The position numbers and the translations under genes were made by a program. From DATFES01 sp035457725 (GTDB lineage Bacteria > Pseudomonadota > Alphaproteobacteria > CACIAM-22H2): DNA of 64,000 nucleotides. The notes under the pieces are model-generated. The model did no database searches. It saw nothing but the letters and a program-made list of their open reading frames with translations, and was not told where the DNA came from. Below are positions 44,523 to 53,138 of this stretch, piece by piece. The stretch is taken from the NCBI GenBank assembly GCA_035457725.1, contig DATIBC010000092.1:5420-69419 (forward strand). Direction: 5' to 3'. Each line of letters begins with the position of its first letter. Within the stretch, counting starts at the first letter, position 1.

Positions 44523-45032
44523 ATGAATCCCCTCCACGGTCTGGCCGCGAAGCTCGACGCATTCGTCGACTTCGTCGGCCGCACCGTGGCGTGGACCTGT
44601 CTCGTCCTCGTCGCGGTGATGGCGACCAATGTCTTGCTTCGCTATCTCTTTCGCACCGGATCCGTCTGGGCGCAGGAGCTCGAGTGGCATTTGATGTCGC
44701 CGCTCGTGCTCTTCGGGATGTCATACTGCCTGCTGCGCGACGGCCATCTTCGGGTCGATGTGTTGTTCGTCAAGTTCAACGCCCGCACGCAGACTTTGGT
44801 CGATCTCGTCGCAGCGATCCTCGGCGCGGCGTTTTCGCTCATCATCGTCCATTTGTCGTGGAAATATGTCCTGCAATCTTGGTCGATTGGGGAAGGATCC
44901 CCTGATCCTGGCGGATTCCCCTATCGCTACGCGCTCAAGGCGTTCATTCCGGCGGGATTCGTATTGCTGTTCGTGCAAAGCGTCGCCGCGGCGATCAAGA
45001 ACGCCATCATCCTTGTTTCCGTGCGCGAATGA
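44523..45032 (+). CDS. TRAP transporter small permease (DctQ)
   Basis: A 169-residue inner-membrane protein has four hydrophobic segments and the DctQ signature QELEWHLMSPLVLFGMSYCLLRDGHLRVD at about 56-85, here with conserved Glu and His. It starts ten bases after the binding-protein stop and overlaps DctM by four (ATGA). It should scaffold the large permease in sodium-driven uptake. Confidence 0.92.
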   Translation: MNPLHGLAAKLDAFVDFVGRTVAWTCLVLVAVMATNVLLRYLFRTGSVWAQELEWHLMSPLVLFGMSYCLLRDGHLRVDVLFVKFNARTQTLVDLVAAILGAAFSLIIVHLSWKYVLQSWSIGEGSPDPGGFPYRYALKAFIPAGFVLLFVQSVAAAIKNAIILVSVRE

Positions 45033-46354
45033 TGGATAGCGAAACGCTCGCCCTGTTGATGCTGGTCGGGTTCTTCGGGCTGCTGATGATCGGCATCCCG
45101 GTCGGCCTCACGCTCGCCACGACAGGGTTGGTGTTCGGCTATCTCGGCTTCGGCCCGGTTTTGTTCAATCTGCTGCCGGCGCGGATCTATGGCGTCGTCA
45201 CCAACTACACCTTGCTGGCGATTCCGCTTTTCGTCTTCATGGGCGTGATGCTCGAGAAGTCGCGGCTCGCCGAGGACCTGATGGAGGTCCTCGGTGTCGC
45301 CGCCGGCAAGCTTCGCGGCGGCATGGGGCTCGCGATCATCCTGGTCGGCGTGCTGATGGGCGCATCGACCGGCATTGTCGGCGCGACCGTGGTCACGCTG
45401 GGCCTGCTTACGCTGCCGACGCTGCTGCGGCGCGGCTACGATCACGGTCTCGCCTGCGGCACGATCTGTGCGTCGGGCACGCTCGGCCAGATCATTCCGC
45501 CGAGCCTTATTCTGATCCTACTCGCCGACATAATGGGCGAGTCGGTCGGCACGCTGTTCGCCGCAGCGCTTGTCCCGGGGCTGGTCCTTGCGGCGGTTTA
45601 TTGCGTCTACATCCTCGTGCTTGGAATCGTCAGCCCGCAGATGGCGCCGGCGATGCCGGCGGACGAGCTCGCCGCGGTATCGCGGCGGGAGTTGTGGTCC
45701 AGGATGGCGTTGGTGGTGGCGCCGCCGCTGGGACTGGTTTTCGCCGTTCTCGGATCGATCATCGGCGGCGTCGCTGCGCCAACCGAGGCGGCGTCCATGG
45801 GCGCCCTTGGCAGTATCGTGATCGCCGCCGCGGCAAGGCGCCTGACGTGGCGAACGCTCAAGGATACGGTCCAGATCACCACGCGAATCACGGCGATGGT
45901 CATGTTCGTTCTGATCTGCGCCCAGGTCTTCTCGCTCGCCTTTCGCGGATTGCAGGGCGAACGCCTAATCCACGACATGTTCGCCTTTCTTCCAGGCGGC
46001 GTGGCTGCGGACATCTGGTTCATGATGACGCTGATCTTCGTCCTCGGGTTTTTCATCGAATGGATCGAAATCAGCTATATCGCCGTTCCGCTGTTCCTGC
46101 CGGTGTTCGCCGCGGCGGGCGTCGACAAGGTCTGGTTGGCGACGATGATCTGCGTCAACCTGCAGACGTCGTTTCTCACGCCGCCCTTCGGCTGGGCCCT
46201 GTTTTTCCTGAAAGGCGTCGTGCCGCCGGAGGTGACGACGGGCGACATCTATCGTGGCATCGTACCGTTCGTCGGCCTGCAAGTGGTGGCGCTGGTAGTC
46301 GTGTTCTTCTTTCCCGATTTGGCGCTGTGGCTGCCGCGATATATAGGCTGGTGA
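45029..46354 (+). CDS. TRAP transporter large permease (DctM)
   Basis: A 441-residue permease has about eleven or twelve hydrophobic segments. Family motifs include GVLMGASTGIVGATVVTLGLLTLP and IPPSLILILLAD, with GFFIEWIEISYIAVPLFLPV near the C-terminus. It translocates the DctP ligand with sodium. ATGATG at 45029 gives two possible starts three bases apart. It ends seven bases before the convergent acetamidase stop. Confidence 0.93.
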   Translation: MMDSETLALLMLVGFFGLLMIGIPVGLTLATTGLVFGYLGFGPVLFNLLPARIYGVVTNYTLLAIPLFVFMGVMLEKSRLAEDLMEVLGVAAGKLRGGMGLAIILVGVLMGASTGIVGATVVTLGLLTLPTLLRRGYDHGLACGTICASGTLGQIIPPSLILILLADIMGESVGTLFAAALVPGLVLAAVYCVYILVLGIVSPQMAPAMPADELAAVSRRELWSRMALVVAPPLGLVFAVLGSIIGGVAAPTEAASMGALGSIVIAAAARRLTWRTLKDTVQITTRITAMVMFVLICAQVFSLAFRGLQGERLIHDMFAFLPGGVAADIWFMMTLIFVLGFFIEWIEISYIAVPLFLPVFAAAGVDKVWLATMICVNLQTSFLTPPFGWALFFLKGVVPPEVTTGDIYRGIVPFVGLQVVALVVVFFFPDLALWLPRYIGW

Positions 46355-46360
46355 TCCGGC

Positions 46361-47596
46361 CTACGCGGTGAAGATCGCTTTGGGTATCAGGGCGTGGATG
46401 CCCTTCACGCTGTCGACCACCTGGGTGACCTCGAAATCGACGGCGATCGAGCACAGCGCGTAGGCGTCTTCGCGCGTCAGCCCCTTCAGATCGACGAGAT
46501 ATTGGATCGCCTCGCGAACGGCGATACGCATCGCCTCGTTGAGGTCCTCATGCAGGCCGATGGCAATCCAATGGTTGGGCGTTTCGGCGCGCGGCATGGC
46601 GAGCGTGCGCCCCTTGATGACGTCGAGCCGAAATGTCCCGGTCAGCGACGTCTCGATCGCCGTCAGGTCGACCTCACCATCGCCTTGTGCGGCGTGCCCG
46701 TCGCCGGTCATGAAAAGCGCGCCGGGGACGTGGACCGGAAGATACAGCGTCGACTCTGCAGTCAGATCCTTGAGATCGATGTTACCGCCGTAAACACCCG
46801 GCGGCACCGAGGACTGCTTGCCCAAGCTTCGCGCCGGTCCGACGGCCATGATGCCGAAGAATGGCGCCAACGGCACCTCGATACCAGGCGCGAACCTGGC
46901 GATGCGCTTCTCCATGTCGAAAGGGATCACCACGCTGCGGTTGAGCGTGAATTCGTCGGGCAGTCCGCCTTTGTTGGTGCGCATTGAGTTGACGCCGTAG
47001 GGAACGCGCGGTCGCGCATCCATGATGTGCACGGCGAGCACATCGCCGGGTTCGGCGCCTTCGACATAAATCGGGCCAGTCACGACGTGCGGACCCAGCC
47101 CGCTATGCTGCACGCGGGTGTAGATGCTCACGACGTCGGCGAGAACTTGCTCGCGGCCGATCCCGAAGCGTGCGAAGAACGCTTCCGGCGGACCTTGATC
47201 GCTCAGCAGGCCCTCGTGCGACACCGTGTCGACGGTTACGACGTCTCCCGATTTGACGCGCAAGATCGGCTCGGCGGCGCCCCAGAGATAGCCCCAGTGC
47301 ACGGTCTCCGCCCCCGCCTTGACCGTGTGCCGGCCGGGTCCGTCCGACGATACGAGACCGGCCTTAACCGCGCGCACGATCCCGGCGTCGGAGAATTTTA
47401 TGTGGCTCGAGGAAGGCGGCACGATCGGCCGCGCCGAACCGCCGCCGAACGCGGTCTCGAGACCTCGACGCAATACGTCGCGGCGCTCCTTGCCAATCGC
47501 GCCAAGACGAAACATTTCATCGACGAAATCGACATAACGCGCGCGCTCGGACGAGGCGCCGTGGCGGTGGCTGCCGTGATTCTGGTCGTCGCTCAT
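46361..47596 (-). CDS. acetamidase/formamidase family protein
   Basis: A 411-residue FmdA_AmdA (PF03069) enzyme should hydrolyse a short amide to acid and ammonia. GADIC-like motifs seen are SGDVVTVDTVSHEG, VEGAEPGDVLAVHI and TGDGHAAQGDGEVDLTAIET, carrying the conserved His and Glu. It has an additional basic/His-rich N-terminal stretch of about 20 residues. It is convergent with the TRAP operon and divergent from hemN, 126 bases away. Whether its substrate is what the TRAP system imports is unknown. Confidence 0.9.
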   Translation of the reverse strand: MSDDQNHGSHRHGASSERARYVDFVDEMFRLGAIGKERRDVLRRGLETAFGGGSARPIVPPSSSHIKFSDAGIVRAVKAGLVSSDGPGRHTVKAGAETVHWGYLWGAAEPILRVKSGDVVTVDTVSHEGLLSDQGPPEAFFARFGIGREQVLADVVSIYTRVQHSGLGPHVVTGPIYVEGAEPGDVLAVHIMDARPRVPYGVNSMRTNKGGLPDEFTLNRSVVIPFDMEKRIARFAPGIEVPLAPFFGIMAVGPARSLGKQSSVPPGVYGGNIDLKDLTAESTLYLPVHVPGALFMTGDGHAAQGDGEVDLTAIETSLTGTFRLDVIKGRTLAMPRAETPNHWIAIGLHEDLNEAMRIAVREAIQYLVDLKGLTREDAYALCSIAVDFEVTQVVDSVKGIHALIPKAIFTA

Positions 47597-47673
47597 GCTG
47601 CCCCCGATGACACTCCCGGCCTTTCTAGCACCATCGTGGCGCCTGGCGCATTGCCGATCTGACGTGACCCATG

Positions 47674-47687
47674 TTGACCCAGATCAA
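47674..47687. promoter_or_regulatory. FNR/FixK-type box upstream of hemN
   Basis: TTGAC-CCAG-ATCAA matches the TTGAT-N4-ATCAA FNR/Anr/FixK consensus at nine of ten positions. It lies 35 bases before the hemN start, a natural place for activation, and fits low-oxygen induction of an oxygen-independent haem enzyme. The divergent acetamidase start lies 77 bases away and could be affected too. Confidence 0.8.
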
Positions 47688-47722
47688 GGCGGCCCGCGGC
47701 GGGCACGGGCACGGTCTAGCCC

Positions 47723-49072
47723 ATGCTCGATACGCTGCTTGCCGGCTACGATTCGGCGGTGCCGCGCTACACTAGCTATCCCACGGCGCCACATTTCCAT
47801 CCCGGCGTCGGTGCCGATGCCTACTCGGCGCGCCTGGCGACGCTCGATCCGCGACAGCCGGCTTCAATCTATCTTCATGTTCCGTTCTGCGAAAAACTGT
47901 GCTGGTACTGCGGCTGCAACACCAAGATTACCGCACGCTACGCTACGGTAGCGGCGTTCGCCAACATGTTGGCGAACGAGTTGGCGCTGGTCGCTTCGTT
48001 CGTGCCGGGTCGTCTGAGCGTGGCGCACGTGCATTGGGGGGGCGGCACGCCGACCATGCTAGCGCCGGCCGATTTCGCCAAGCTGGACGATCAATTGCGA
48101 CGAAATTTCGACGTCGCTGGTGACGCCGAGATCGCCATCGAGATCGACCCTCGCGTCTTATCGGTGGAAATGGCGCACATGCTGGCCATGCGCGGAGTGA
48201 GTCGCGCGAGCCTTGGCGTGCAGGACTTCGATCCGGCGGTTCAGGCGGCGATCAATCGCGTTCAGTCGTACGAGGCGACAAAGCGCGCCGTCGACTTGCT
48301 GCGCGAGGCGGGGATCGACCGCATTAACTTCGATCTTATCTACGGCCTGCCGCGGCAAACGACCGCCAGCGTCGTCGCCACCATCGACCGGGCGGCGGCC
48401 CTGCGGCCCGATCGTCTTGCTGTTTACGGCTATGCCCACGTGCCATGGCTCAAGAAGCATCAGCGACTCATCGATGAAACTAAGCTGCCCGATGCGCGCG
48501 CACGCTGGAACCAATCGCAGGCCATGGCGACGCAGCTCGAGGAGCATGGTTATGTCGCCATCGGCCTCGATCATTTCGCACGCCCGGCTGACCCGATGGC
48601 GATCGCCGCCGGCAGCGGCGCGTTACGGCGCAACTTTCAAGGCTACACCACCGATGGCGCCACGACGCTGCTTGGAATGGGCCCCTCGTCGATCGGCGCG
48701 TTCGCCGACGCCTATGTTCAGAACAACAGTGAAATGCGCGCTTGGCGCGCCGCCATCGACGGCGGAGCGCTGGCGACCCGGCGCGGCGTCGTACTGAGCG
48801 CCGATGATCGCCTTCGACGCGCCGCCATCGAGCGGATCATGTGCGACGACGTGGTGGATCTGGCCCTCGTCGCGCAGATGCGCGGGTTTGGTGCGCGTTA
48901 TTTCGCGCCCGAAATGGCGGCACTGGCGCCGCTCGCCGCCGACGGCCTGCTGCGGGTCGACGACACGCGGATTCTGCTCACGCCGCTGGGCCGAAGGCTC
49001 CGCCGCGCCATCGCCGCCAAGTTCGATCGTTACCTCGGAGCCGCGCCAACGCGCCATTCCCGCGCCGTTTGA
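47723..49072 (+). CDS. hemN: oxygen-independent coproporphyrinogen III oxidase
   Basis: A 449-residue radical SAM enzyme makes protoporphyrinogen IX without oxygen. The cluster motif is CEKLCWYCGC (Cys56, Cys60, Cys63; Cys65 is also conserved in HemN), preceded by YTSYPTAPHFHPGV and followed by WGGGTPTML. The C-terminal YTTDGATTLLGMGPSSIG is also HemN-specific, separating it from HemW. It is preceded by an FNR-type box and lacks other haem genes nearby. The length is close to E. coli HemN (457). Confidence 0.95.
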   Translation: MLDTLLAGYDSAVPRYTSYPTAPHFHPGVGADAYSARLATLDPRQPASIYLHVPFCEKLCWYCGCNTKITARYATVAAFANMLANELALVASFVPGRLSVAHVHWGGGTPTMLAPADFAKLDDQLRRNFDVAGDAEIAIEIDPRVLSVEMAHMLAMRGVSRASLGVQDFDPAVQAAINRVQSYEATKRAVDLLREAGIDRINFDLIYGLPRQTTASVVATIDRAAALRPDRLAVYGYAHVPWLKKHQRLIDETKLPDARARWNQSQAMATQLEEHGYVAIGLDHFARPADPMAIAAGSGALRRNFQGYTTDGATTLLGMGPSSIGAFADAYVQNNSEMRAWRAAIDGGALATRRGVVLSADDRLRRAAIERIMCDDVVDLALVAQMRGFGARYFAPEMAALAPLAADGLLRVDDTRILLTPLGRRLRRAIAAKFDRYLGAAPTRHSRAV

Positions 49073-49144
49073 AATTATCGGTGCTGCCTGGGCCGTGCGT
49101 GCGGGCGTATAGTCCAATTGGCCCTGACGTCGCCGGCCACCGCA

Positions 49145-49696
49145 ATGGAGTTCGAGGAATACCCGCTTCTCAACGTGCCGACATTGATGCTGCTCGTGCT
49201 CCGCGCCGCGGCGGCGGGACCGGTCACCCTCGAAATCTGCCGCGCCGAGCTCGACCGAATGTTGGCGCGCGCCAACGAGCATCCGGCGGTGAGCGAGGCG
49301 GACGTCGTCGCGCACCTCGCGAAGGCGCGCGACCATCTCGCCGCGGCACGGCTGTTGATGCGGCTGGACGGAGATCGCTTCGTCATCGCCGAACGAGGCC
49401 GGCAAGCGCTTGCCGAGCATCCTAGCGGCATCGACGACTCGGTCCTCGAACAGTTCCCCGAGTTCCGTGCCTATCTCGCGAGGGGAACGAAACCCCGTAG
49501 TGGGTCGGACGACGAATCTTCGGCCGTAAAGAAGTACGATCAGGGCTATGCCGCCTTTCTCGCCGGCAGAACGCAGCGCGAGAACCCATACGATTTCGAC
49601 ACTGCCGAGCACTTGCAGTGGGACTGCGGCTGGTTCGCGGCACTCGACGACGACATCGCGCACCGGCACCGCCTTCGTGCGGCGAAACGCGAATAG
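49145..49696 (+). CDS. Winged-helix (Mrr_N-like) protein with C-terminal RMF-like domain
   Basis: A 183-residue cytosolic protein seems to fuse two modules. Residues about 9-110 resemble the N-terminal winged-helix of Mrr endonucleases (AARLLMRLDGDRFVIAERG, then VLEQFPEFRAYL), without any nuclease domain. Residues 131-170 resemble ribosome modulation factor: GYAAFLAGR, NPYD, LQWDCGWFAALDD line up with the GYxAGxAGR, CPY, QWxxGWxxA pattern of RMF, which hibernates ribosomes. ATG at 49145 is chosen; a TTG at 49118 would add nine residues. Both domain matches are by eye. It follows hemN by 72 bases, so it could share low-oxygen induction. Confidence 0.6.
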   Translation: MEFEEYPLLNVPTLMLLVLRAAAAGPVTLEICRAELDRMLARANEHPAVSEADVVAHLAKARDHLAAARLLMRLDGDRFVIAERGRQALAEHPSGIDDSVLEQFPEFRAYLARGTKPRSGSDDESSAVKKYDQGYAAFLAGRTQRENPYDFDTAEHLQWDCGWFAALDDDIAHRHRLRAAKRE

Positions 49697-49713
49697 GCAC
49701 GGCGCAGTGGCGC

Positions 49714-50655
49714 TCAGGTGCCGCTCGGTGGCATGGCTCCCTTGCGCTCGACGATGAGCTTGTACGCCTCGGGAACCCGGTGCCGTGCAAAATCGAAGGT
49801 CGTCGTCTTGTAGGACCGCGTGAGATCGAGATCGCAGCGCACAACAATCAATTCGTCCTCGAGAGTCACCGCTTGCGCGGCAATTTCTCCTGAGGGAGCG
49901 ATGATCGCGGTGCTGCCGATCTGGTCGACGCCCTCTTCCTTGCCGGCCTTGGCCACGCCGACGACCCAAGTTCCGTTCTGGTAGGCGCCCGACTGCATAA
50001 CCAAGTGGTTATGGAAATTGCTGAGGTTGTCGTGCTCGGGCGCCGGCGGATTGTGCACCGGCGTATTGTATCCGATCATCACCATTTCGACGTCTTGCAG
50101 TCCCATGACCCGATACACTTCGGGCCAGCGCCGGTCGTTGCATATGCACATCCCCATATTGCCGCCAAAGGCGCGAACGACCGGAAAGCCGAGGTTGCCG
50201 ATCTCGAAGTACCGCTTCTCGAGATGCTGGAAGGCGCGCCACGGTTCGTGCTCGGCGTGCCCGGGAAGATGGACTTTGCGGTACTTGTTGACGATCCTGC
50301 CGTCTTTCTCGACCAGGATCGCCGTGTTGAAACGGCGAATACCGCCGTCCTCGTGCGTCAACTCGGCGTAGCCGATGCAAAATCCGAGCCCCAGCTTCCG
50401 GGCCTCGGCGAACAGCGGCCTTGTCGCGGGTCCCGGCATTTCGCGTTCGAAGAAGAAATCGATCTCCGCCTGATCGGAAAAGTACCAGCGGGGAAAGAAC
50501 GTCGTCAGCGCCAGTTCCGGGTAGACGACCAGATCGCAGCTCAGCGACTTCGCCTGGCGCATTAATTCGATCAGCCGCCCGACGACCTGTTGTCGGCTGT
50601 CGTTGCGCGCGATGGGGCCAAGTTGCGCCGCCCCGACGGTGATTGACCGGCTCAT
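49714..50655 (-). CDS. N-carbamoyl-D-amino-acid hydrolase
   Basis: A 313-residue nitrilase-superfamily enzyme closely resembles Agrobacterium D-carbamoylase: catalytic Glu47 (YPELAL), Lys127 (KYRKVHLPGH) and Cys172 (CICNDRRWPE) align with Glu46, Lys126, Cys171. HLEKRYFEIGNLGFPV and GYNTPVHNPP are also shared. It releases CO2 and ammonia from N-carbamoyl-D-amino acids. GGGAG precedes the ATG at 50655. It is last in an eight-gene operon, 22 bases after an M20 amidohydrolase, giving apparently complementary D and L carbamoyl cleavage. Confidence 0.93.
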   Translation of the reverse strand: MSRSITVGAAQLGPIARNDSRQQVVGRLIELMRQAKSLSCDLVVYPELALTTFFPRWYFSDQAEIDFFFEREMPGPATRPLFAEARKLGLGFCIGYAELTHEDGGIRRFNTAILVEKDGRIVNKYRKVHLPGHAEHEPWRAFQHLEKRYFEIGNLGFPVVRAFGGNMGMCICNDRRWPEVYRVMGLQDVEMVMIGYNTPVHNPPAPEHDNLSNFHNHLVMQSGAYQNGTWVVGVAKAGKEEGVDQIGSTAIIAPSGEIAAQAVTLEDELIVVRCDLDLTRSYKTTTFDFARHRVPEAYKLIVERKGAMPPSGT

Positions 50656-50677
50656 TCGCTTGACTCCCAAAGGTCTT

Positions 50678-51913
50678 TCACTGCGCCGCAAGACGCAGCA
50701 TGGCATGCAGCAAGACGTTCGCGCCGGCGGCGATGTCGGCTAGCGACGTCTGCTCGGCGGGATTGTGGCTCACTCCCTTGACGGAGGGAACGAAGATCAT
50801 TCCGCTCGGACAAATCCGTGCCAGCATCTGCGCGTCGTGTCCGGCGCCCGAGGTCATGCGGCGATGCGAGTATCCGAGCTCGCCCGCCACGCTCTCGACC
50901 AGCCGTACGACGCCGTGGTCGAACGACACCGGCGCGAAACGCGCCAGACGCCGCGATTCGATCTCGACCCCTTCTCGCGCCGCGAGGCGCACGAGGAAAT
51001 CCGAAAGTCGCGTCTCGGCGGCGAGCAAGATCTCATCGTCGGTGTTGCGCAGGTCGATGGTGACTTTCGCCCGTGCCGCTATGACATTGATCAGGTTGGG
51101 GTATAGATCGATCTTGCCGACGGTCCCAACCTGACCGCCGCCAATCGTCCGCGCCAGCTCGCGGATAAATTCGGCGATCGCTCCGGCGCAGTATCCGGCG
51201 TCATGGCGGAGCCGCATCGGCGTCGTGCCGGCGTGGTTCGATTGGCCGGCGATCGTGATCTCCTGCCACGAGATGCCTTGCAGATTCTCGACCGCGCCGA
51301 TCACGATCCCCTCGGCGTCGAGTATCGGTCCTTGTTCGATATGCAACTCGACGAATGCATGCGGCCTGATCGCGCCCGGTGCGAGCTCGCCGCGATACCC
51401 AATGCGGTCGAGTTCGTCGCCCAGACGTTTTCCGTCGATCGACGTCGCCTGGCGCGCCTCATCAAGCGACATGCCGCCGACGTAAGCGAGCGAGCCCAGC
51501 ATGTCGGGCGCGAAACGCGCGCCTTCCTCGTTGGTAAAGAACGCCACCGCCAACGGCCGGCGGGTAACCAGCCCTGCCTCGGTGAGTGCCCGCATCACCT
51601 CGAGACCCGCGAGCACGCCATAGGTCCCGTCGTAACGACCTCCCGTTCGCACCGTGTCGATATGCGATCCGGTCATTACCGGCGCCGCATCTTCCAGACC
51701 TTTGCGAAGCGCCACGACGTTGCCGACGGCGTCGATCCGCACATCAAGGCCGAGCTCCTTCATCCATGACACGACCAGATCGCGGCCCGCCTTGTCGTCA
51801 TCGGTAAGCGCAAGCCGGCAACAGCCGCCATCTTGCGTGGCGCCCACCGCCGCTAGGCGATCGAGCCGCGCCATCAAGCGGTCGATATCGATGCGCAGAT
51901 TGCCGGGGTTCAT
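50678..51913 (-). CDS. N-carbamoyl-L-amino-acid hydrolase / allantoate amidohydrolase (M20), copy 1
   Basis: A 411-residue dinuclear-metal amidohydrolase of the AllC/HyuC/beta-ureidopropionase group has GSHIDTV, DGTYGVLAGLE, TNEEGARFAP, ELHIEQGP, and GVSHNPAE metal motifs. The substrate is a ureido compound: allantoate, ureidoglycine or an N-carbamoyl amino acid. Start 51913 overlaps the DpaL stop (ATGA); the 81-codon upstream frame is antisense noise. It has a paralogue at 61582-62835. The operon context beside DpaL suggests a diaminopropionate-related substrate. Confidence 0.88.
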   Translation of the reverse strand: MNPGNLRIDIDRLMARLDRLAAVGATQDGGCCRLALTDDDKAGRDLVVSWMKELGLDVRIDAVGNVVALRKGLEDAAPVMTGSHIDTVRTGGRYDGTYGVLAGLEVMRALTEAGLVTRRPLAVAFFTNEEGARFAPDMLGSLAYVGGMSLDEARQATSIDGKRLGDELDRIGYRGELAPGAIRPHAFVELHIEQGPILDAEGIVIGAVENLQGISWQEITIAGQSNHAGTTPMRLRHDAGYCAGAIAEFIRELARTIGGGQVGTVGKIDLYPNLINVIAARAKVTIDLRNTDDEILLAAETRLSDFLVRLAAREGVEIESRRLARFAPVSFDHGVVRLVESVAGELGYSHRRMTSGAGHDAQMLARICPSGMIFVPSVKGVSHNPAEQTSLADIAAGANVLLHAMLRLAAQ

Positions 51914-53136
51914 TGCGCGCGCACGTCGTCGGCCGAGCGGCCGACGATTTTGCGATATATCGCGGGATCGGTGTCGCCCTCGCTGCCGATGCACAGCACG
52001 CGCGACGCCTCGCCGAGATCGAGCGCGGCCCGCGCGGCGGGATGGCGGGCCACCGCGCAGAGCCCGGCGAGCCCCGCCACACCCGTCTCGCCGGCGACGA
52101 GCGGCCGATCGCCATGCCTTCCTTCGGCGAGCAGCCGCACGCCGTCGAGGGCCCATTCATCGCTGATGGTTATGAATGCGTCGGCGCCGCGCTCCAGGAC
52201 CTGCCACGCCAGGGGCGAGACTTCGCCGCAAGACAAGCCGGCCATGATGGTATCGAGATCGCCCGTGGCGCCCGCCGGTCTTCCGGTGCGCGCGCTTTGG
52301 AAATTGCAATCGGCCTTTTCGGGCTCGACGACCACGAACATCGGCCGTTCGGCGCCCCATCGCTGCCAGAACCGCGCGCAAATCGCCGCGGCGAGACCGC
52401 CAACGCCAGCCTGCACGAAAGCGTGAGTCGGCTTGGGCGCGTCGGCAATCTGCTCGATGATTTCGTCGGCGATCACCGTGTAACCATGCATGACGTCGCG
52501 CGGGATATCGACGTAGCCCTCGTACGAGGTGTCCGAAACGACGATCCAACCATGGCTTGCGGCCTGCTCGGCGGCGTGTCGCACCGAATCGTCGTAATTG
52601 CCGGCGACGCGGATGACCTCGGCCCCGTAGGCGGCGATGGCCTCCCGGCGACCTTCGCTGACCCCCGCATGGATGAAGATGACGCACCGGCACCCGAACA
52701 AGCGCGCGCCCCAGGCGACCGAACGACCATGATTGCCGTCGGTCGCGCAGGTGACGGTAATCGTCCGGGCGATGTCGTGGTGCCGGCCGTCGAGCAATTC
52801 TTTCGCGCTCGGTCGAGTGGCGGCAACCTTCGCGACTCGCGCCTGCACCTGCCGCAGCACCGCATAAGCGCCACCGAGCGCCTTGAAGCTCTTGAGGCCG
52901 AAGCGCCCGCTTTCGTCCTTGTACCGCACACTGGCGACGCCGAGTGCCCGCGACAACCCGCCGAATTCGGCAAGCGGCGTCGCGGCGTAACCCGGCCATG
53001 ACCCGATTTCGGCGCGCGCCTCCGCCGCTTCGCCCGCGTTAAGGACGCCTTCAAATTCGGCCGGAGACGCCGTCCCGCCGCGCCAAGCGCGAGGGTTTCG
53101 GTATACCTGCAGCCCCTTCCCCTGAACCACGACCAA
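51910..53136 (-). CDS. dpaL: diaminopropionate ammonia-lyase
   Basis: A 408-residue fold II PLP enzyme converts 2,3-diaminopropionate to pyruvate and two ammonia. Schiff-base lysine lies in KSFKALGG (Lys85), TCATDGNHGRSVAWGA binds the cofactor ring region and QAGVGGLAAA is the phosphate-binding glycine loop. It is close to E. coli YgeX in length. TTG at 53136 has AAGGGG eight bases before it; no ATG is available. It is coupled to the upstream OppF and downstream M20 gene. A threonine deaminase-like role is less likely because the DpaL signature is complete. Confidence 0.88.
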   Translation of the reverse strand: MVVVQGKGLQVYRNPRAWRGGTASPAEFEGVLNAGEAAEARAEIGSWPGYAATPLAEFGGLSRALGVASVRYKDESGRFGLKSFKALGGAYAVLRQVQARVAKVAATRPSAKELLDGRHHDIARTITVTCATDGNHGRSVAWGARLFGCRCVIFIHAGVSEGRREAIAAYGAEVIRVAGNYDDSVRHAAEQAASHGWIVVSDTSYEGYVDIPRDVMHGYTVIADEIIEQIADAPKPTHAFVQAGVGGLAAAICARFWQRWGAERPMFVVVEPEKADCNFQSARTGRPAGATGDLDTIMAGLSCGEVSPLAWQVLERGADAFITISDEWALDGVRLLAEGRHGDRPLVAGETGVAGLAGLCAVARHPAARAALDLGEASRVLCIGSEGDTDPAIYRKIVGRSADDVRAQ

Positions 53137-53138
53137 GG

